DNA of 64,000 bases, taken from assembly GCA_030411725.1 (NCBI GenBank), contig MU839828.1, forward strand, positions 558,001 to 622,000, written 5' to 3'. Below the pieces are notes generated by a model. The model saw only the letters and a list, made by a program, of their open reading frames with translations. It was not told the origin of the DNA and did no database searches. Positions 42,461 through 52,020 of this stretch are shown here, in pieces. A program made the translations under genes and the position numbers. The stretch is from Echria macrotheca. Lineage: Eukaryota; Ascomycota; Sordariomycetes; Sordariales; Schizotheciaceae. Within the stretch, counting starts at the first letter, position 1. Every line of letters begins with the position of its first letter.

Positions 42461-44601
42461 ATGACGACAACCACGACCCAGCGCCTGCTGCTCCTGCTGG
42501 GTCTTGTCCTCTCCTGGACTTCACTTGCGGTCTGCATAAACTTTGAATGGGAGACAATACAACTCAACGCGAACGAGACGGTCGGATACGAAGATATTTC
42601 GTTTGGTACTTCCTCGGGAGGACCAGCGAGCCCGACCGGCCCCGATGGAAGGCAGTGCAAGGTTCGGCCAGGCGATCCTCGGTGGCCCACGGATAAGGAA
42701 TGGGCGCGGTTGAACGCCACTCTGGGAAAGGGGGCACTCCTACGCCCATTGCCCGCCGCTGCAGTGTGCTATTCCTCGAGCGCGGCGTATGATGCGGCAA
42801 CGTGCGCGAATATCTCGGCAGGAAGGCCGACGAGGTATTTCGTCAACCATCCGTTGAGCGTGCTGACCGACTGGGCCGAGGGGAATACATGTGTGCTCCC
42901 GGCTGGGGGGTTGCGTGTGAGTAACCGGACGTGTACTCAGGGGGGGTTCCCGGTGTATGTGGTGAATGCCACGACCGTTAGGGATGTGCAGATCGCGGTC
43001 AACTTTGCCCGAAACCGGAACTTGAGGCTTGTTATCAAGTAAGTTCCCTGAATTTTCCCGTGCACTGTGTGCCTTGGGGGTGTGGTTTCACAGGAGTCTA
43101 CGGCTAACGGTTCAGAAATACGGGACATGATTTCGGAGGGAGGAACACAGGCGCCGGCGCGCTGAGCATCTGGACACACAACCTCAAGGACTTCGAGTAC
43201 TTGCCCGACTTCTCGTCGGGCTCATACACAGGACGGGCTGCCCGTGTAAGCGCCGGCGTCGAAACATGGGAGATCTTCAACTACATGGGCAAGTACAACA
43301 CGACCATGGTAACTCCCGGCGGAGATACTGTCGGTGTCGTTGGAGGTTTCATCGCCGGCGGTGGCCACCACTTGCTCAGTTCGTTGTACGGGCACGGGGC
43401 CGATCAGGTCCTCGAGTTTCAGGTAGTCACGGCAGACGGCCACTACCGCACAGTCACGCCACATCAGAACGCGGATCTGTATTTCGCAATGCTTGGGGGC
43501 GGCGGGAGTAAGTCGTCACAGATTGCGGAAAAAACATGTCTAACATGTCTAGGTACCTACGGAGTCCTTACATCCGCTGTTATAAAGGCGTACCCGCCCA
43601 CACCGGTCACCAACTTTGACATCGCGTTTGAGTTCCGACCTCCCAACACCACAGCTCCGCGGTTCCCACCGTCTAACGCAACCGCGATGAGACCGAGTAA
43701 TACTTCAGTTCCTATAACCCAGCCTGTTTTCGTCAACAGCAGCGAGACATTTTGGACGGGCGTCCATCTCGCAAAGCGTTTTTCTACTACGGTGGTTGAC
43801 GCAGGCGGAACACTGTACAGCTACATCCGGCAACTCGAGGCCGGCGGCCGTAGCTACACAGTGACCATCAAGTTGCCCAACAAGAATGCGAACGAATCCA
43901 TCGCCGTGGTCGCACCGCTCTTCGCAGACCTAAACCGGTTCGGCATTCCGGCAGTCGGCCGTCCGTTCCCCAGTCCCGAGGCCGTCGGCTCCCGAACCGT
44001 CCGCACGGGCAACGGGAACCCCCCGGGCAACACACGCTTTGCGTCGCGCCTCTTCCCCCGCGCGAACTGGGCCAACGAGACAACATTCAACGCTACCATG
44101 GCTGCCATCCGTGCGACCATCGACGCGGGCTTCACCTTCCACGGCGTGAGCCACTGGGCGCCCATCTCATCGGGCACGTCGGCGAGCGGAGTCGGCGACG
44201 ACTTCGGCACGCACAACGCCATCAGCCCGACGTGGCGGGGCGCGATTATGCACGCTGATATCTTTGATACCGGGTTCTCCGGGTTCGTGTCGGCGGAAGC
44301 TGTCTCGACGTTTCAGGCGAGGCAGAAGAGGCTGCGGGGTGTTATGGATGTTATCAAGGGGGCTACGCCGGGCGGGGGCGCGTATGTGAACGAGGGGGAT
44401 GTGCTCGAGCCGGACTGGCAGGACACGTTCTTTGGGGCGTATTATTCGCGGCTTGCGCAGATCAAGAGGGCTAGGGATCCGTGGGGTCTGTTTTGGGCGC
44501 CGACTACGCCGGGGAGCGAGGCGTGGGAGGTGGAGAGTGTGGACGGGCTGCCGACGCAAAATGGGCAGCTTTGTCGGACGGGGTGGTCTTATGAGGACTG
44601 A
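42461..44601 (+). CDS. Secreted FAD-linked oxidoreductase, BBE type
   Basis: Three exons (42461-43038, 43116-43507, 43553-44601) give 672 residues. Residues 1-24 are a signal peptide. The FAD-binding PP-loop NTGHDFGGR contains H197, the expected covalent histidyl-FAD site, and the closing berberine-bridge-enzyme motif is W-Q-D-T-F-F-G-A-Y-Y-S-R-L...K-R-A-R-D-P-W-G-L-F-W. LGGGGS-TYGVLTSAV marks the FAD pyrophosphate region. Many N-x-S/T sites fit an extracellular enzyme oxidising sugars, phenolics or metabolites with O2. The second intron is only 45 nt, a multiple of three and free of stops, so retention would insert 15 residues without a frameshift. Confidence 0.9.
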
Positions 44602-45130
44602 TTGTCCCGAGAGGAAGAGAATGATTGGGTGTTAGGTATAACAGCAGGTCTCTGTCCATAAAAATCAAGGAACCCTGGACTACAGGTACCGATTACATGG
44701 AACAGAGAGAATCCTGATGGTAGAGCTTGGTGGGTGTTGATTAGCAGCATTCAGTGGATTCTCACAGTTTACCGACTGAGGGTTTGTCGGTGTTCTGGAA
44801 TTAAATTGAAACTGGGTGGCTCAAACCAAAAGAAAAAAAAAAAGGTTGCAGGTGGAAAGCCCTGAAAACATCGGCCAGCCAACTCCGAGTTTTAAACTCG
44901 GAGTTAATCGAATGGTGGCGGTGGGCTGATGGAATTATTCGGAAGATGCCGCTGAGAACGCGGTGGCTGAGTCCAGCCAGGCAGGGTTACACCCCGCGCG
45001 GGGCGGCGGGGTGGGTTTTTAGTGTAACGGCGGCATGTTCCATCTTGTCTTTGGTAAATGTTCAACCTCAGCGCCATGCAGCCGTCAAACCCCTCTCGCC
45101 CAGTCAGCCCGGCCAGTGCGATACAAAGCC
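44602..45130. other. Intergenic region
   Basis: About 530 bases. A palindromic block ACTCCGAGTTTTAAACTCGGAGT occurs near 44882-44904 (8-9-bp arms around TTTAAA-type centre). The frame of HET protein 4 stays open from 45035, but an internal ATG is preferred. Confidence 0.45.
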
Positions 45131-47317
45131 ATGTCCCGCCGCACGTTCAAGTTGGGCCTGTGGTCGATGGTCACAGAAGAGTTCGATGCAGGGTTAGAGG
45201 CGTCCGACAAAGACGAGGAAGCGGGGCCGGACCAGGTGAACCGCAACCAGGTCACGACGACACCCTTCAGCTACACTCCGCTCGTCGGCAGCCAGCCTCG
45301 CGCCATCCGCCTGCTGCGGCTGCTGGCCGGCGCGCGGGAGCACGACATCGAGTGCGCGCTCGACGCGACGACGCTCGCAGAGGCAGGCCGCTACGAGGCG
45401 CTGTCGTACGTCTGGGGCGACGGGGCCGATACGACGCCGGTGCAGATCAACGGCTGCACCCTCCCCATCAGCATCAACCTGCGCTGCGCCCTGCTCAACC
45501 TCCGCCATGAGGACCGCGACCGATTGCTCTGGGTCGACGCCATCTGTATCGACCAGAGCTCGGACCACGAGCGCGACCAGCAGGTGGCCATCATGGGCGA
45601 CATCTACCGCCAGGCCTACCGGGTCCTGGTCTGGCTTCGCGACGCCGACCCAGACGCCACCCCCAAGGTCATGCCCCTGTTGGCCGCCCTCGCCGACGCC
45701 GCCCTGGCCCGCGCCGCCAAGGCCGGCACGAGCACCAGCCGGGACTGCATGCTGGACAACATCCCCAACTACATGATCGAGCGCGCCGACGTCGACGACC
45801 CGCTGGCCGACAAGTACCGCAACGACATGACCATCATGCACCTCGTCGCCTCGCACTGGTGGTATCGCGCCTGGACCCTGCAGGAAATCCTGCTCGCCCA
45901 GGACGCCCTGGTCGTCATTGGCACCTACACCATCGAGTGGTGGCGTTTCTGCGCCGCCGTCAACCACGGCTTCAACATTGGCATCTGGGCCCCGCTCACC
46001 ATGGGCGTCATCCTCGACGGCATGGTGCTGCCCTACATCTCGGTCCAGCACCTGCAGCGAAGGAGAGCCCGGCGCCATCTGCAAGCCACCAATGCCGCGC
46101 AAGAACTGCTCGAGTTTCTGAACAGCACCCGCTTCCGACTGGCTACCAATCCGAGGGACAAGATTTACGCCCTTCTGGGCCTCGTTGGCAACGAGGGAGC
46201 AGGAGTCGCCTTGCCGGAGCTCCGACCCGACTACGCCATGTCTGTATCCTATGTGTACCGGCAGGCCGCACAGCAACTCATCCTTGTGTCTGGCACCTTG
46301 GACCTCGTCGGTTCGGCTGGCCCCATCGTGGACCACACGGCAGATCCAGATCTCCCCTCGTGGGTGCCGGACTGGCGATACACGGCCATGGTCTGCATGC
46401 CTTTGATGCACGACGCTCTCGGCCGCCGCCGAACAACACATGCCACCCGCCGAAGCACAGTAAGGGACCCGTTTGCCGATGCAGGACGCACGCTGCTTCT
46501 TGCCGGCCACGAAGTGACGACCATCACCGCCGTGGCCCCCGTCCTGCGTCGCATCGTCCACAGATCAGACGAATTTGACGACTTGGTAGCAGGCTGGGAA
46601 GCGGAGGCAAATGCGAAGCGCGGTCGCCTCAGCGCCGTTTATCTTGGCGTTTCCATCCTCGTTCAAATATTTACCATCGTCTACGAGTCTTTGATTGCGC
46701 TTGTCCCGCATCTTGCCATCTTCTCAGACTGGGAAGCGTTTGCATCGGCAGCCAACCCAACCAATCCCATACCGCACAACGCCGTCGTGGATACCGAGCC
46801 CAGCGACCCGCTCGCCATCTACTGGCAGACTCTCTGCGTGGGCACGTACGTGGCGTCTTCCACCTTCGCGCAGTCCGCAGCATCGCTCCAGGATCCCGCT
46901 CCGGCCACCGGAGCAGACAAGACAGCCACCCAGAACCTCTTCTACCTCTGGCGGGCCACCCTCAAGCCCATACGCGACCTGCACCGCTGGCGTGTCGATC
47001 GCATGTTTCGTCCGCTGGCTTTCCTCGGGTACGTGCGTAAGACGTGGCGTAACTATGGCGAGTTCACCCGGCTTCTCGAGGGTGCATATGAGCGGCGACT
47101 GGCGCGTGGTGCCAACGGGTACCTGTGCCTTGTCCCCGCATCCGCCGAGGTGGGCGACAAGATTGTCCTGGCGCGGGGCGGGAGGGTACCGCTTGTTTTA
47201 CGGGTCGGAAAAGAGGTGGATGGCGCACACAGCTTCATCGGTGAGGCATATGTGCATGGAATCATGGATGGGGATGTGTGGGCGGAGGAAAAAGCGGTGC
47301 CGATTCGGGTTCGTTAG
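45131..47317 (+). CDS. HET-domain protein 4
   Basis: Single-exon protein of 728 residues from the ATG at 45131 (AAAGCCATG); an in-frame ATG at 45035 would add 32 residues that look like leader. The HET signature YEALSYVWGDG ... LLWVDAICIDQSSDHERDQQV ... MGDIYRQAYRVLVWL belongs to the same subfamily as HET protein 2. WWYRAWTLQEILLAQ, TNPRDKIYALLGL and the final F-I-G-E-A-Y-V-H-G-I-M-D-G segment are typical. A hydrophobic stretch (VYLGVSILVQIFTIVYESLIALV, residues ~503-525) could insert into a membrane, uncommon in the family. Role inferred: non-self recognition. Confidence 0.9.
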   Translation: MSRRTFKLGLWSMVTEEFDAGLEASDKDEEAGPDQVNRNQVTTTPFSYTPLVGSQPRAIRLLRLLAGAREHDIECALDATTLAEAGRYEALSYVWGDGADTTPVQINGCTLPISINLRCALLNLRHEDRDRLLWVDAICIDQSSDHERDQQVAIMGDIYRQAYRVLVWLRDADPDATPKVMPLLAALADAALARAAKAGTSTSRDCMLDNIPNYMIERADVDDPLADKYRNDMTIMHLVASHWWYRAWTLQEILLAQDALVVIGTYTIEWWRFCAAVNHGFNIGIWAPLTMGVILDGMVLPYISVQHLQRRRARRHLQATNAAQELLEFLNSTRFRLATNPRDKIYALLGLVGNEGAGVALPELRPDYAMSVSYVYRQAAQQLILVSGTLDLVGSAGPIVDHTADPDLPSWVPDWRYTAMVCMPLMHDALGRRRTTHATRRSTVRDPFADAGRTLLLAGHEVTTITAVAPVLRRIVHRSDEFDDLVAGWEAEANAKRGRLSAVYLGVSILVQIFTIVYESLIALVPHLAIFSDWEAFASAANPTNPIPHNAVVDTEPSDPLAIYWQTLCVGTYVASSTFAQSAASLQDPAPATGADKTATQNLFYLWRATLKPIRDLHRWRVDRMFRPLAFLGYVRKTWRNYGEFTRLLEGAYERRLARGANGYLCLVPASAEVGDKIVLARGGRVPLVLRVGKEVDGAHSFIGEAYVHGIMDGDVWAEEKAVPIRVR

Positions 47318-48202
47318 GTCAACTTGGGCGAGCGACCGTCTTGAGCTTGCGTCCGAGGCTCCATCTACGCCTAAACCTATCTCTTGGTAACCTAGGCACC
47401 TAATCAGCAACCTAGTAGTTGGCTAACTCCGTGACCGGTCCTCACTAAATGGCACATTTCTAGCCAAGCAAGATTTATGGTCCACGCACGCACTTTCGCA
47501 GCTTCCTGTAGACAAAGACAGAGAAAGACCAAGCAGCGGCCGTCGAGATGCATATCCTCAAGGCCTTGGTGGTCATCGGCTTGGTGGTGCTTCCCATACG
47601 AAAAAATTGACAGTTAGCGCTAAATCTGCGGGGAGTACCTTCAGAGGGGGTATATTCCCGGGAGTCTGGGACGCTGCGCCAACAAAACAATTCCTCTGCA
47701 TTTGCAACTCTTGATTGGTGGCCCTGGCGATTCCCTCCCCCCCCCCTCTTCCCCTCAAACTCCCACTCTCAGACCATCTGCTACAACACCCGAACATCGA
47801 TCAACGATCCCCTCTAAATTCCCGATGCCTACGTCATGTCCTTATTCCGATTCCCATCGCTGTACCCCGCCGGGAACGCTAGCACTGCCGTCCGACCTTC
47901 GAGTACCGAAAACCGAAGACCGGCGATCGAGATTTGCCACTATAATCCACTGTAACTTCAGCAGACGGTAGCCTAGAACATGTCAGCTAGATTTCGTACA
48001 AATACCACGACTAAGGAGGCGAAAGAATGGAGAAGAAACCAGAACAGATCACGTTCTTGGCCGATAAAAACTCATGGATCACTCGGGCTGTCTCTGCTTC
48101 ACCCTCCTCCACTACCCATCCAGCTACGCCGTCGTCTCGACCGCGCCTTGTCCAGTCTGCGAGAGTCGAGATCAAACACCGAAGAAAAACAAGAGGTCAA
48201 CG
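47318..48202. other. Intergenic region
   Basis: About 885 bases downstream of HET protein 4. Open frames across 47980-48202 overlap the next small ORF in other phases. No repeat was seen. Confidence 0.35.
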
Positions 48203-48487
48203 ATGTCGGCATCATCAACAACATATGCGCAGACCGCGGGGAGCGGAAGTCAACGGTCGGGTTCCTCGTCGGCGTCATCGAGGGCATCATCCAGCACATC
48301 GGGGACAGCCAGGACAGATCAGGTGCGACAGGAAGTTGTGATGAGGGGTGGACAGGGCCAGGCACCGGGGGCGCGGAGGGTGGGCTGGCAGGACAGGTTT
48401 GCGCGGATCATGGAGGGTCCGACGAGGGCGTTTGTTGGGACGGTGACGCCGTCGAATTGCGATTTGTTGGGGTTTAGGACTTTCTAA
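48203..48487 (+). CDS. Small Ser-rich ORF, unknown function
   Basis: A 94-residue frame from the ATG at 48203. The first half is Ser/Thr/Gly-rich (SGSQRSGSSSASSRASSS), the second half is less biased (GWQDRFARIMEGPTRAFVGTVTPSNCDLLGF) and looks more like folded protein. The frame is open upstream to 48074, so an extra exon or longer N-terminus is possible. No family recognised. Only the contrast with neighbouring noncoding frames supports it. Confidence 0.35.
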   Translation: MSASSTTYAQTAGSGSQRSGSSSASSRASSSTSGTARTDQVRQEVVMRGGQGQAPGARRVGWQDRFARIMEGPTRAFVGTVTPSNCDLLGFRTF

Positions 48488-48985
48488 ATGGGTATACTAT
48501 GGGAAGCGGGAGATGATATGAGGTTGGAGTTGTGGATGAGAGGATGAGGGTGGGAGGGTTGGCAGAAAGGCCGCATGCCAAGATTGATGATTGTCAGCTG
48601 TGCTGGACTCGGCAGACAGACCGCAACAGGATGATGTAGAGCGGTTGCAGTTTTTGTATTCAGGGCGTTCGACCGATTGGGGCCTGGGTACATATGGTAG
48701 GGCATCCGGCTTCAGTACAGTTTGGGTCAGGGTTCCAGTTCGAGTTTGAGTACCAGGTACTTTCGGGAGCATATCCAGTTTGCGTGGAATAGCTTGGATG
48801 GGTCTTCGGGGGTCTTGATAATAAAAACGAAAATGAACGATACAGGAAACATATTGGTCGTCGGTGAACAGACTGAATGTGACGCAACGCTGGAAGACGT
48901 CGGGACTTGATAGTAAAGATGAAAATACACGTCGATCTCGATACCAGTGACCAGGTCATGAATTGTATTCCCCCCATTGCTTCCA
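48488..48985. other. Intergenic region
   Basis: About 500 bases between convergent genes. Nothing recognised. Confidence 0.35.
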
Positions 48986-49627
48986 TCACGAATTCTCACT
49001 TTCCAACGCCGCCAACTCCCTCTTCAAATTCTCCCTCGCCCGTTCCTCAAACAACCCCCTAAACAGATCTGTGTGATAAATCACCTGCCTCCCCAGAAAC
49101 CCCTTCAACACCTTCCCCCTCCCCACCCTCCAGCTCTCCTCATCAACATGCGCATACTCCCGCCTCACCCCTGCCACATACAAGTCATACGCCTCGTCCC
49201 CCGCGCCAAGGATACTCAGATCCATATCCAGAAACATCGCCGCATCGCGAACCTCGCCCGCGCCCGCTTCAACCTTTAACTCCACGTGAGTCGGGACGCA
49301 ATGTGACGCGGTCGCCTCGATCATCACCCAAATCCTCTCAAGCCTGTTTGGCTTGAGTGACGGGTGATGTTCAGCGAGCATGGAAACAGCTAGTTTGGCG
49401 CTGGCGAGTTCATTACCGGCTGTCGAAGTGTCCACCGGGTCGTAGATGGCGTCGTGGAACCAGATCGCTGCTTCTGCGGCGGGGACGTCTGTGAAGGCGT
49501 CGCGGTGGGTGGAGAGGAGGGCGAGGAGGGCGGTGACGTGGGAGAGCGAGTGGCAGTGGCGCGCGGGGTTGGTGTAGAGCGCTGTTAGGGTGGTGCGGAT
49601 GGTGGGTGTGATGAGTGTTTCTTCCAT
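48986..49627 (-). CDS. HD-domain metal-dependent phosphohydrolase
   Basis: Single-exon protein of 213 residues from the ATG at 49627. It matches the predicted metal-dependent HD-superfamily group found in fungi and bacteria: H26-S-L-S-H30-V near the start, W-F-H58-D59-A-I-Y-D as the HD pair, E-L-A-S-A-K-L-A, the downstream FLDMDLSILG acidic motif, and a C-terminal helix R-A-R-E-N-L-K-R-E-L. These residues would bind one or two divalent metals and hydrolyse a phosphate ester, perhaps of a nucleotide; the substrate is unknown. Confidence 0.87.
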   Translation of the reverse strand: MEETLITPTIRTTLTALYTNPARHCHSLSHVTALLALLSTHRDAFTDVPAAEAAIWFHDAIYDPVDTSTAGNELASAKLAVSMLAEHHPSLKPNRLERIWVMIEATASHCVPTHVELKVEAGAGEVRDAAMFLDMDLSILGAGDEAYDLYVAGVRREYAHVDEESWRVGRGKVLKGFLGRQVIYHTDLFRGLFEERARENLKRELAALESENS

Positions 49628-49865
49628 CTTTATCTGCTAGAGGAATAGACGTCGTGCCTCGTTTAGACGCAGTATTTCTGGAGTTAATGAAGTTCACCCC
49701 GAGATTGTAGAAACGAGGTGAGCGGTTTGTCGCTCACAAAGTTGGCCGCAGTTCAGCCTCTTGGCGGCTGCCTCCCGGGCTTCCAGAACGGGTAACCAGC
49801 CCGTCGGCAATCTGTCTCCAGATTTCATTGAGACTACGAAACTCCGATCTTGAGTAGGATATACT

Positions 49866-50004
49866 GATGGGGGTGTGTGGGTGAAACTCATCCATAGATC
49901 TATCTGACCTATGGTGGTGATGGTCGTGATGAGAAGGCGGAAAAGGCTGGAAGGTCCAGGATAGAGATATGGTGGTGTGGCGCCTAAGGCACCCACCCCA
50001 CAAC
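49866..50004. repeat. Dispersed repeat copy B
   Basis: About 139 bases, the second copy of the element at 16294-16410, in the same orientation. Copy B is longer by roughly 22 bases in the middle. It keeps the same ends, GATGGGGGTGTGTGGGTG and GGCACCCACCCCACAAC, which are imperfect inverted repeats. Confidence 0.85.
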
Positions 50005-50189
50005 ATATACTCCATGCCAGCACCAACATCAGACATGAAGTCGGCTAAATCGATCCACGGTGTTGGTAGTCTCAAACTCGGCAGACCGATAGGCAGCCAG
50101 CTGAACCCGAGCACCGGGTAAATTTCGCACGGCCCGATAGGCGTCCAACACGGCTTGTTGGCTCACCTGATGTGACGCTTGTCGAGTTA

Positions 50190-50197
50190 GATAAAAG
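50190..50197 (+). promoter_or_regulatory. TATA-like site before the small ORF at 50259
   Basis: GATAAAAG, 69 bases upstream of the ATG, on the same strand. Confidence 0.3.
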
Positions 50198-50258
50198 GAG
50201 GCCTCGCCCCTTGATCGTATCCTGTACGGTTGACATAACCTCAACGCTCCAACACAAA

Positions 50259-50534
50259 ATGCGTCCCGCCATCATCAGCTACATCATATTGATCATCGGC
50301 TTCTTGGCCATGATTGATCCTTGTGACCTACCCGACGCACTAGCGGACTTATATCCAACCCCGCGCTCTCAACAATCCCTTATTTTTACATGCCTGTCGT
50401 TTACTACCACGGACTCGCTTTGCCGCATTATTGTACACTACCGAGTCAGCCGCACTGCTGCCGATGAAGAGTATAGGTGCTTGCTGTTGGGGGCTGGAGT
50501 TGCGGGCGTGGTTGCGGCTGCCAGAAGATTTTGA
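50259..50534 (+). CDS. Small secreted or membrane protein candidate
   Basis: A 91-residue frame from ATG 50259 in good context (ACACAAAATG). The first ~20 residues (MRPAIISYIILIIGFLAMID) are a strong hydrophobic segment that could be a signal peptide or a membrane anchor. The rest has a few cysteines (DPCDLP, TCLSF, SLCR, RCLL) and no recognised motif; the Ala/Arg-rich end may read past a splice site. A TATA-like site is correctly placed. Small secreted proteins of this size can be effectors in fungi, but nothing here proves expression. Confidence 0.35.
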   Translation: MRPAIISYIILIIGFLAMIDPCDLPDALADLYPTPRSQQSLIFTCLSFTTTDSLCRIIVHYRVSRTAADEEYRCLLLGAGVAGVVAAARRF

Positions 50535-50748
50535 TGGAGGGTGGCGATGCCAGATAGGAGATATGGGGGAGGCGGACTCAGTGGTTCACCTTGTAACCTG
50601 GAACGCTTGTTTCTCTCTCGTGGTAATACCAAAGATTTGTCGGATATTCAGACGTCCTTTCATGCTGGCTATGGAATTGCAACTACGTATAAACGACAAA
50701 AAAAAAAAGAAGAAGAAAAGAAGTGAGACACCTAGTAGTAGACTGCAG

Positions 50749-52020
50749 CTACTTGCTAGAGAACGAGCCATCATCAGTCCCATCCGTCATCATATAACGC
50801 TCGCACGTATGGTTAGTCGCGCCGCTCCCAAAAGCATCAACCCGCGTCCCGTTGTCTCCCCAGGCAACCGCACCCGGCTTGGAATCGATCTGGCCGCCCA
50901 TGGGCTCCCACTCCTGGCTCCACGTATCCGTCCGATGATCCCACGACTTCTTGTACAGCCCGCCGTCCTTCTGGTTGGTGATGACATCCATACTCGACGA
51001 CCCCTTCTGGATCACAGCCTCGGGCTCGTGCTTGAGGCTGCCGCCGAGACTCTGCCACTGTCCCCAGCTGCCGGCCTGCCAGCTCTTGTACCAGCACCCG
51101 CCGTCGGTGCCCCTGACGAACACGGCCTCGAACCCGGACCAGGTAATCACCGTGGGCGTGCCGACGATAGACCCGCCGAGACTGACCCAGCTCTCCCAGG
51201 TCCAGCCGTTCCACCGCTTCCACCACGTCTGCCCGTCCTGGCCGCGGCAGTACAGACTCATGTGATCCGAGCCCCAGGAGACAGCCTTGGGCGCGCTGTC
51301 GAGATAACCGCCCAGGGCCTCCCACTTGGCCCAGCTCTTGGACGAGTACGACCACGTCTTGCGCCAGGCCTGGCCGTCGGGCGCGGAGACGAAATAGTCC
51401 ATGTACTCCGAGCTGCGCGACACCATGCTGACCTCGTGCGAGACATTGCCGCCGAGCGTCTCCCAGGTGGACCACGACGAGGACTCGGAGCTGTAGGAGC
51501 GGTGCCAGGCCTGGCCGTCGGTGCCCTTGGCCCCGATGCTGATGGAGCCCTTGCCCCGGCTGCAGGGGGCCAGGCCGCCGTCGATGGCACCGCCGAGACT
51601 CTCCCACGACGTCCAGCTGATGCTGTTGTAGCTCCGGTGCTGGCACCACTTGTCGTAGGTGGTGTGGAAGACGTCGAGGCGCGAGCCGCCCCAGGATACG
51701 CCGGCCGGGTTCGAATAGACGCTGCCCCCTAGGTCTTCCCAGTGCGACTTGTAACCTCTGGGCTGGGGGGAAGAGTCCGAGCGGGAGGTGACGCCCGAGG
51801 AGGGGCCGCGGTTGCTGAAGTACTCGACCGAGTGGCCGTCGGCGCGCGGCTTGTTGCTCAGGAAGGTGTCGTCCGGGCGAGCCTTGTCCCAGTCTAGATG
51901 GGTGTCGCGGGGGGTGGCGATGAAGGCATTGGCTTCTGCATCGCGGGGTTCCTTGGGGATGGTAGCTGCCGTGGTTAGGGAAGCCGACAGGACGGCCCCC
52001 AGGAGGAAATTGAGCTTCAT
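50749..52020 (-). CDS. Secreted seven-repeat PLL-type lectin-like beta-propeller
   Basis: Single-exon protein of 423 residues. Residues 1-18 form a signal peptide, followed by an Asp/Arg-rich propeptide-like segment. From W95 onward seven repeats of ~45-49 residues are visible, each opening W-E-x-L-G-G and carrying S-x-x-D-V-F...A-W-x-x-x-W...S-W-x-x-W. Seven such blades match the PLL-like lectin fold, whose characterised bacterial members bind L-fucose and O-methylated sugars. Repeats 1 and 4 are closest to consensus; repeats 2, 3 and 6 have degenerate strand 2. Fucose binding is inference. The next gene on the same strand is a GH95 alpha-L-fucosidase. A 436-codon frame on the same strand is a shadow. 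Confidence 0.85.
   Translation of the reverse strand: MKLNFLLGAVLSASLTTAATIPKEPRDAEANAFIATPRDTHLDWDKARPDDTFLSNKPRADGHSVEYFSNRGPSSGVTSRSDSSPQPRGYKSHWEDLGGSVYSNPAGVSWGGSRLDVFHTTYDKWCQHRSYNSISWTSWESLGGAIDGGLAPCSRGKGSISIGAKGTDGQAWHRSYSSESSSWSTWETLGGNVSHEVSMVSRSSEYMDYFVSAPDGQAWRKTWSYSSKSWAKWEALGGYLDSAPKAVSWGSDHMSLYCRGQDGQTWWKRWNGWTWESWVSLGGSIVGTPTVITWSGFEAVFVRGTDGGCWYKSWQAGSWGQWQSLGGSLKHEPEAVIQKGSSSMDVITNQKDGGLYKKSWDHRTDTWSQEWEPMGGQIDSKPGAVAWGDNGTRVDAFGSGATNHTCERYMMTDGTDDGSFSSK

Larger units (their letters stand above)
49628..50258. other. Intergenic region with dispersed repeat copy B
   Basis: About 630 bases between divergent genes, with the 49866-50004 repeat in the middle and a TATA-like GATAAAAG at 50190-50197 near the small ORF that starts at 50259. 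Confidence 0.5.

Noticed and set aside
45194..46561. 455-codon minus-strand frame under HET protein 4
   Set aside because: Antisense shadow, Val/Gly/Asp-rich; the HET signature is on the plus strand.
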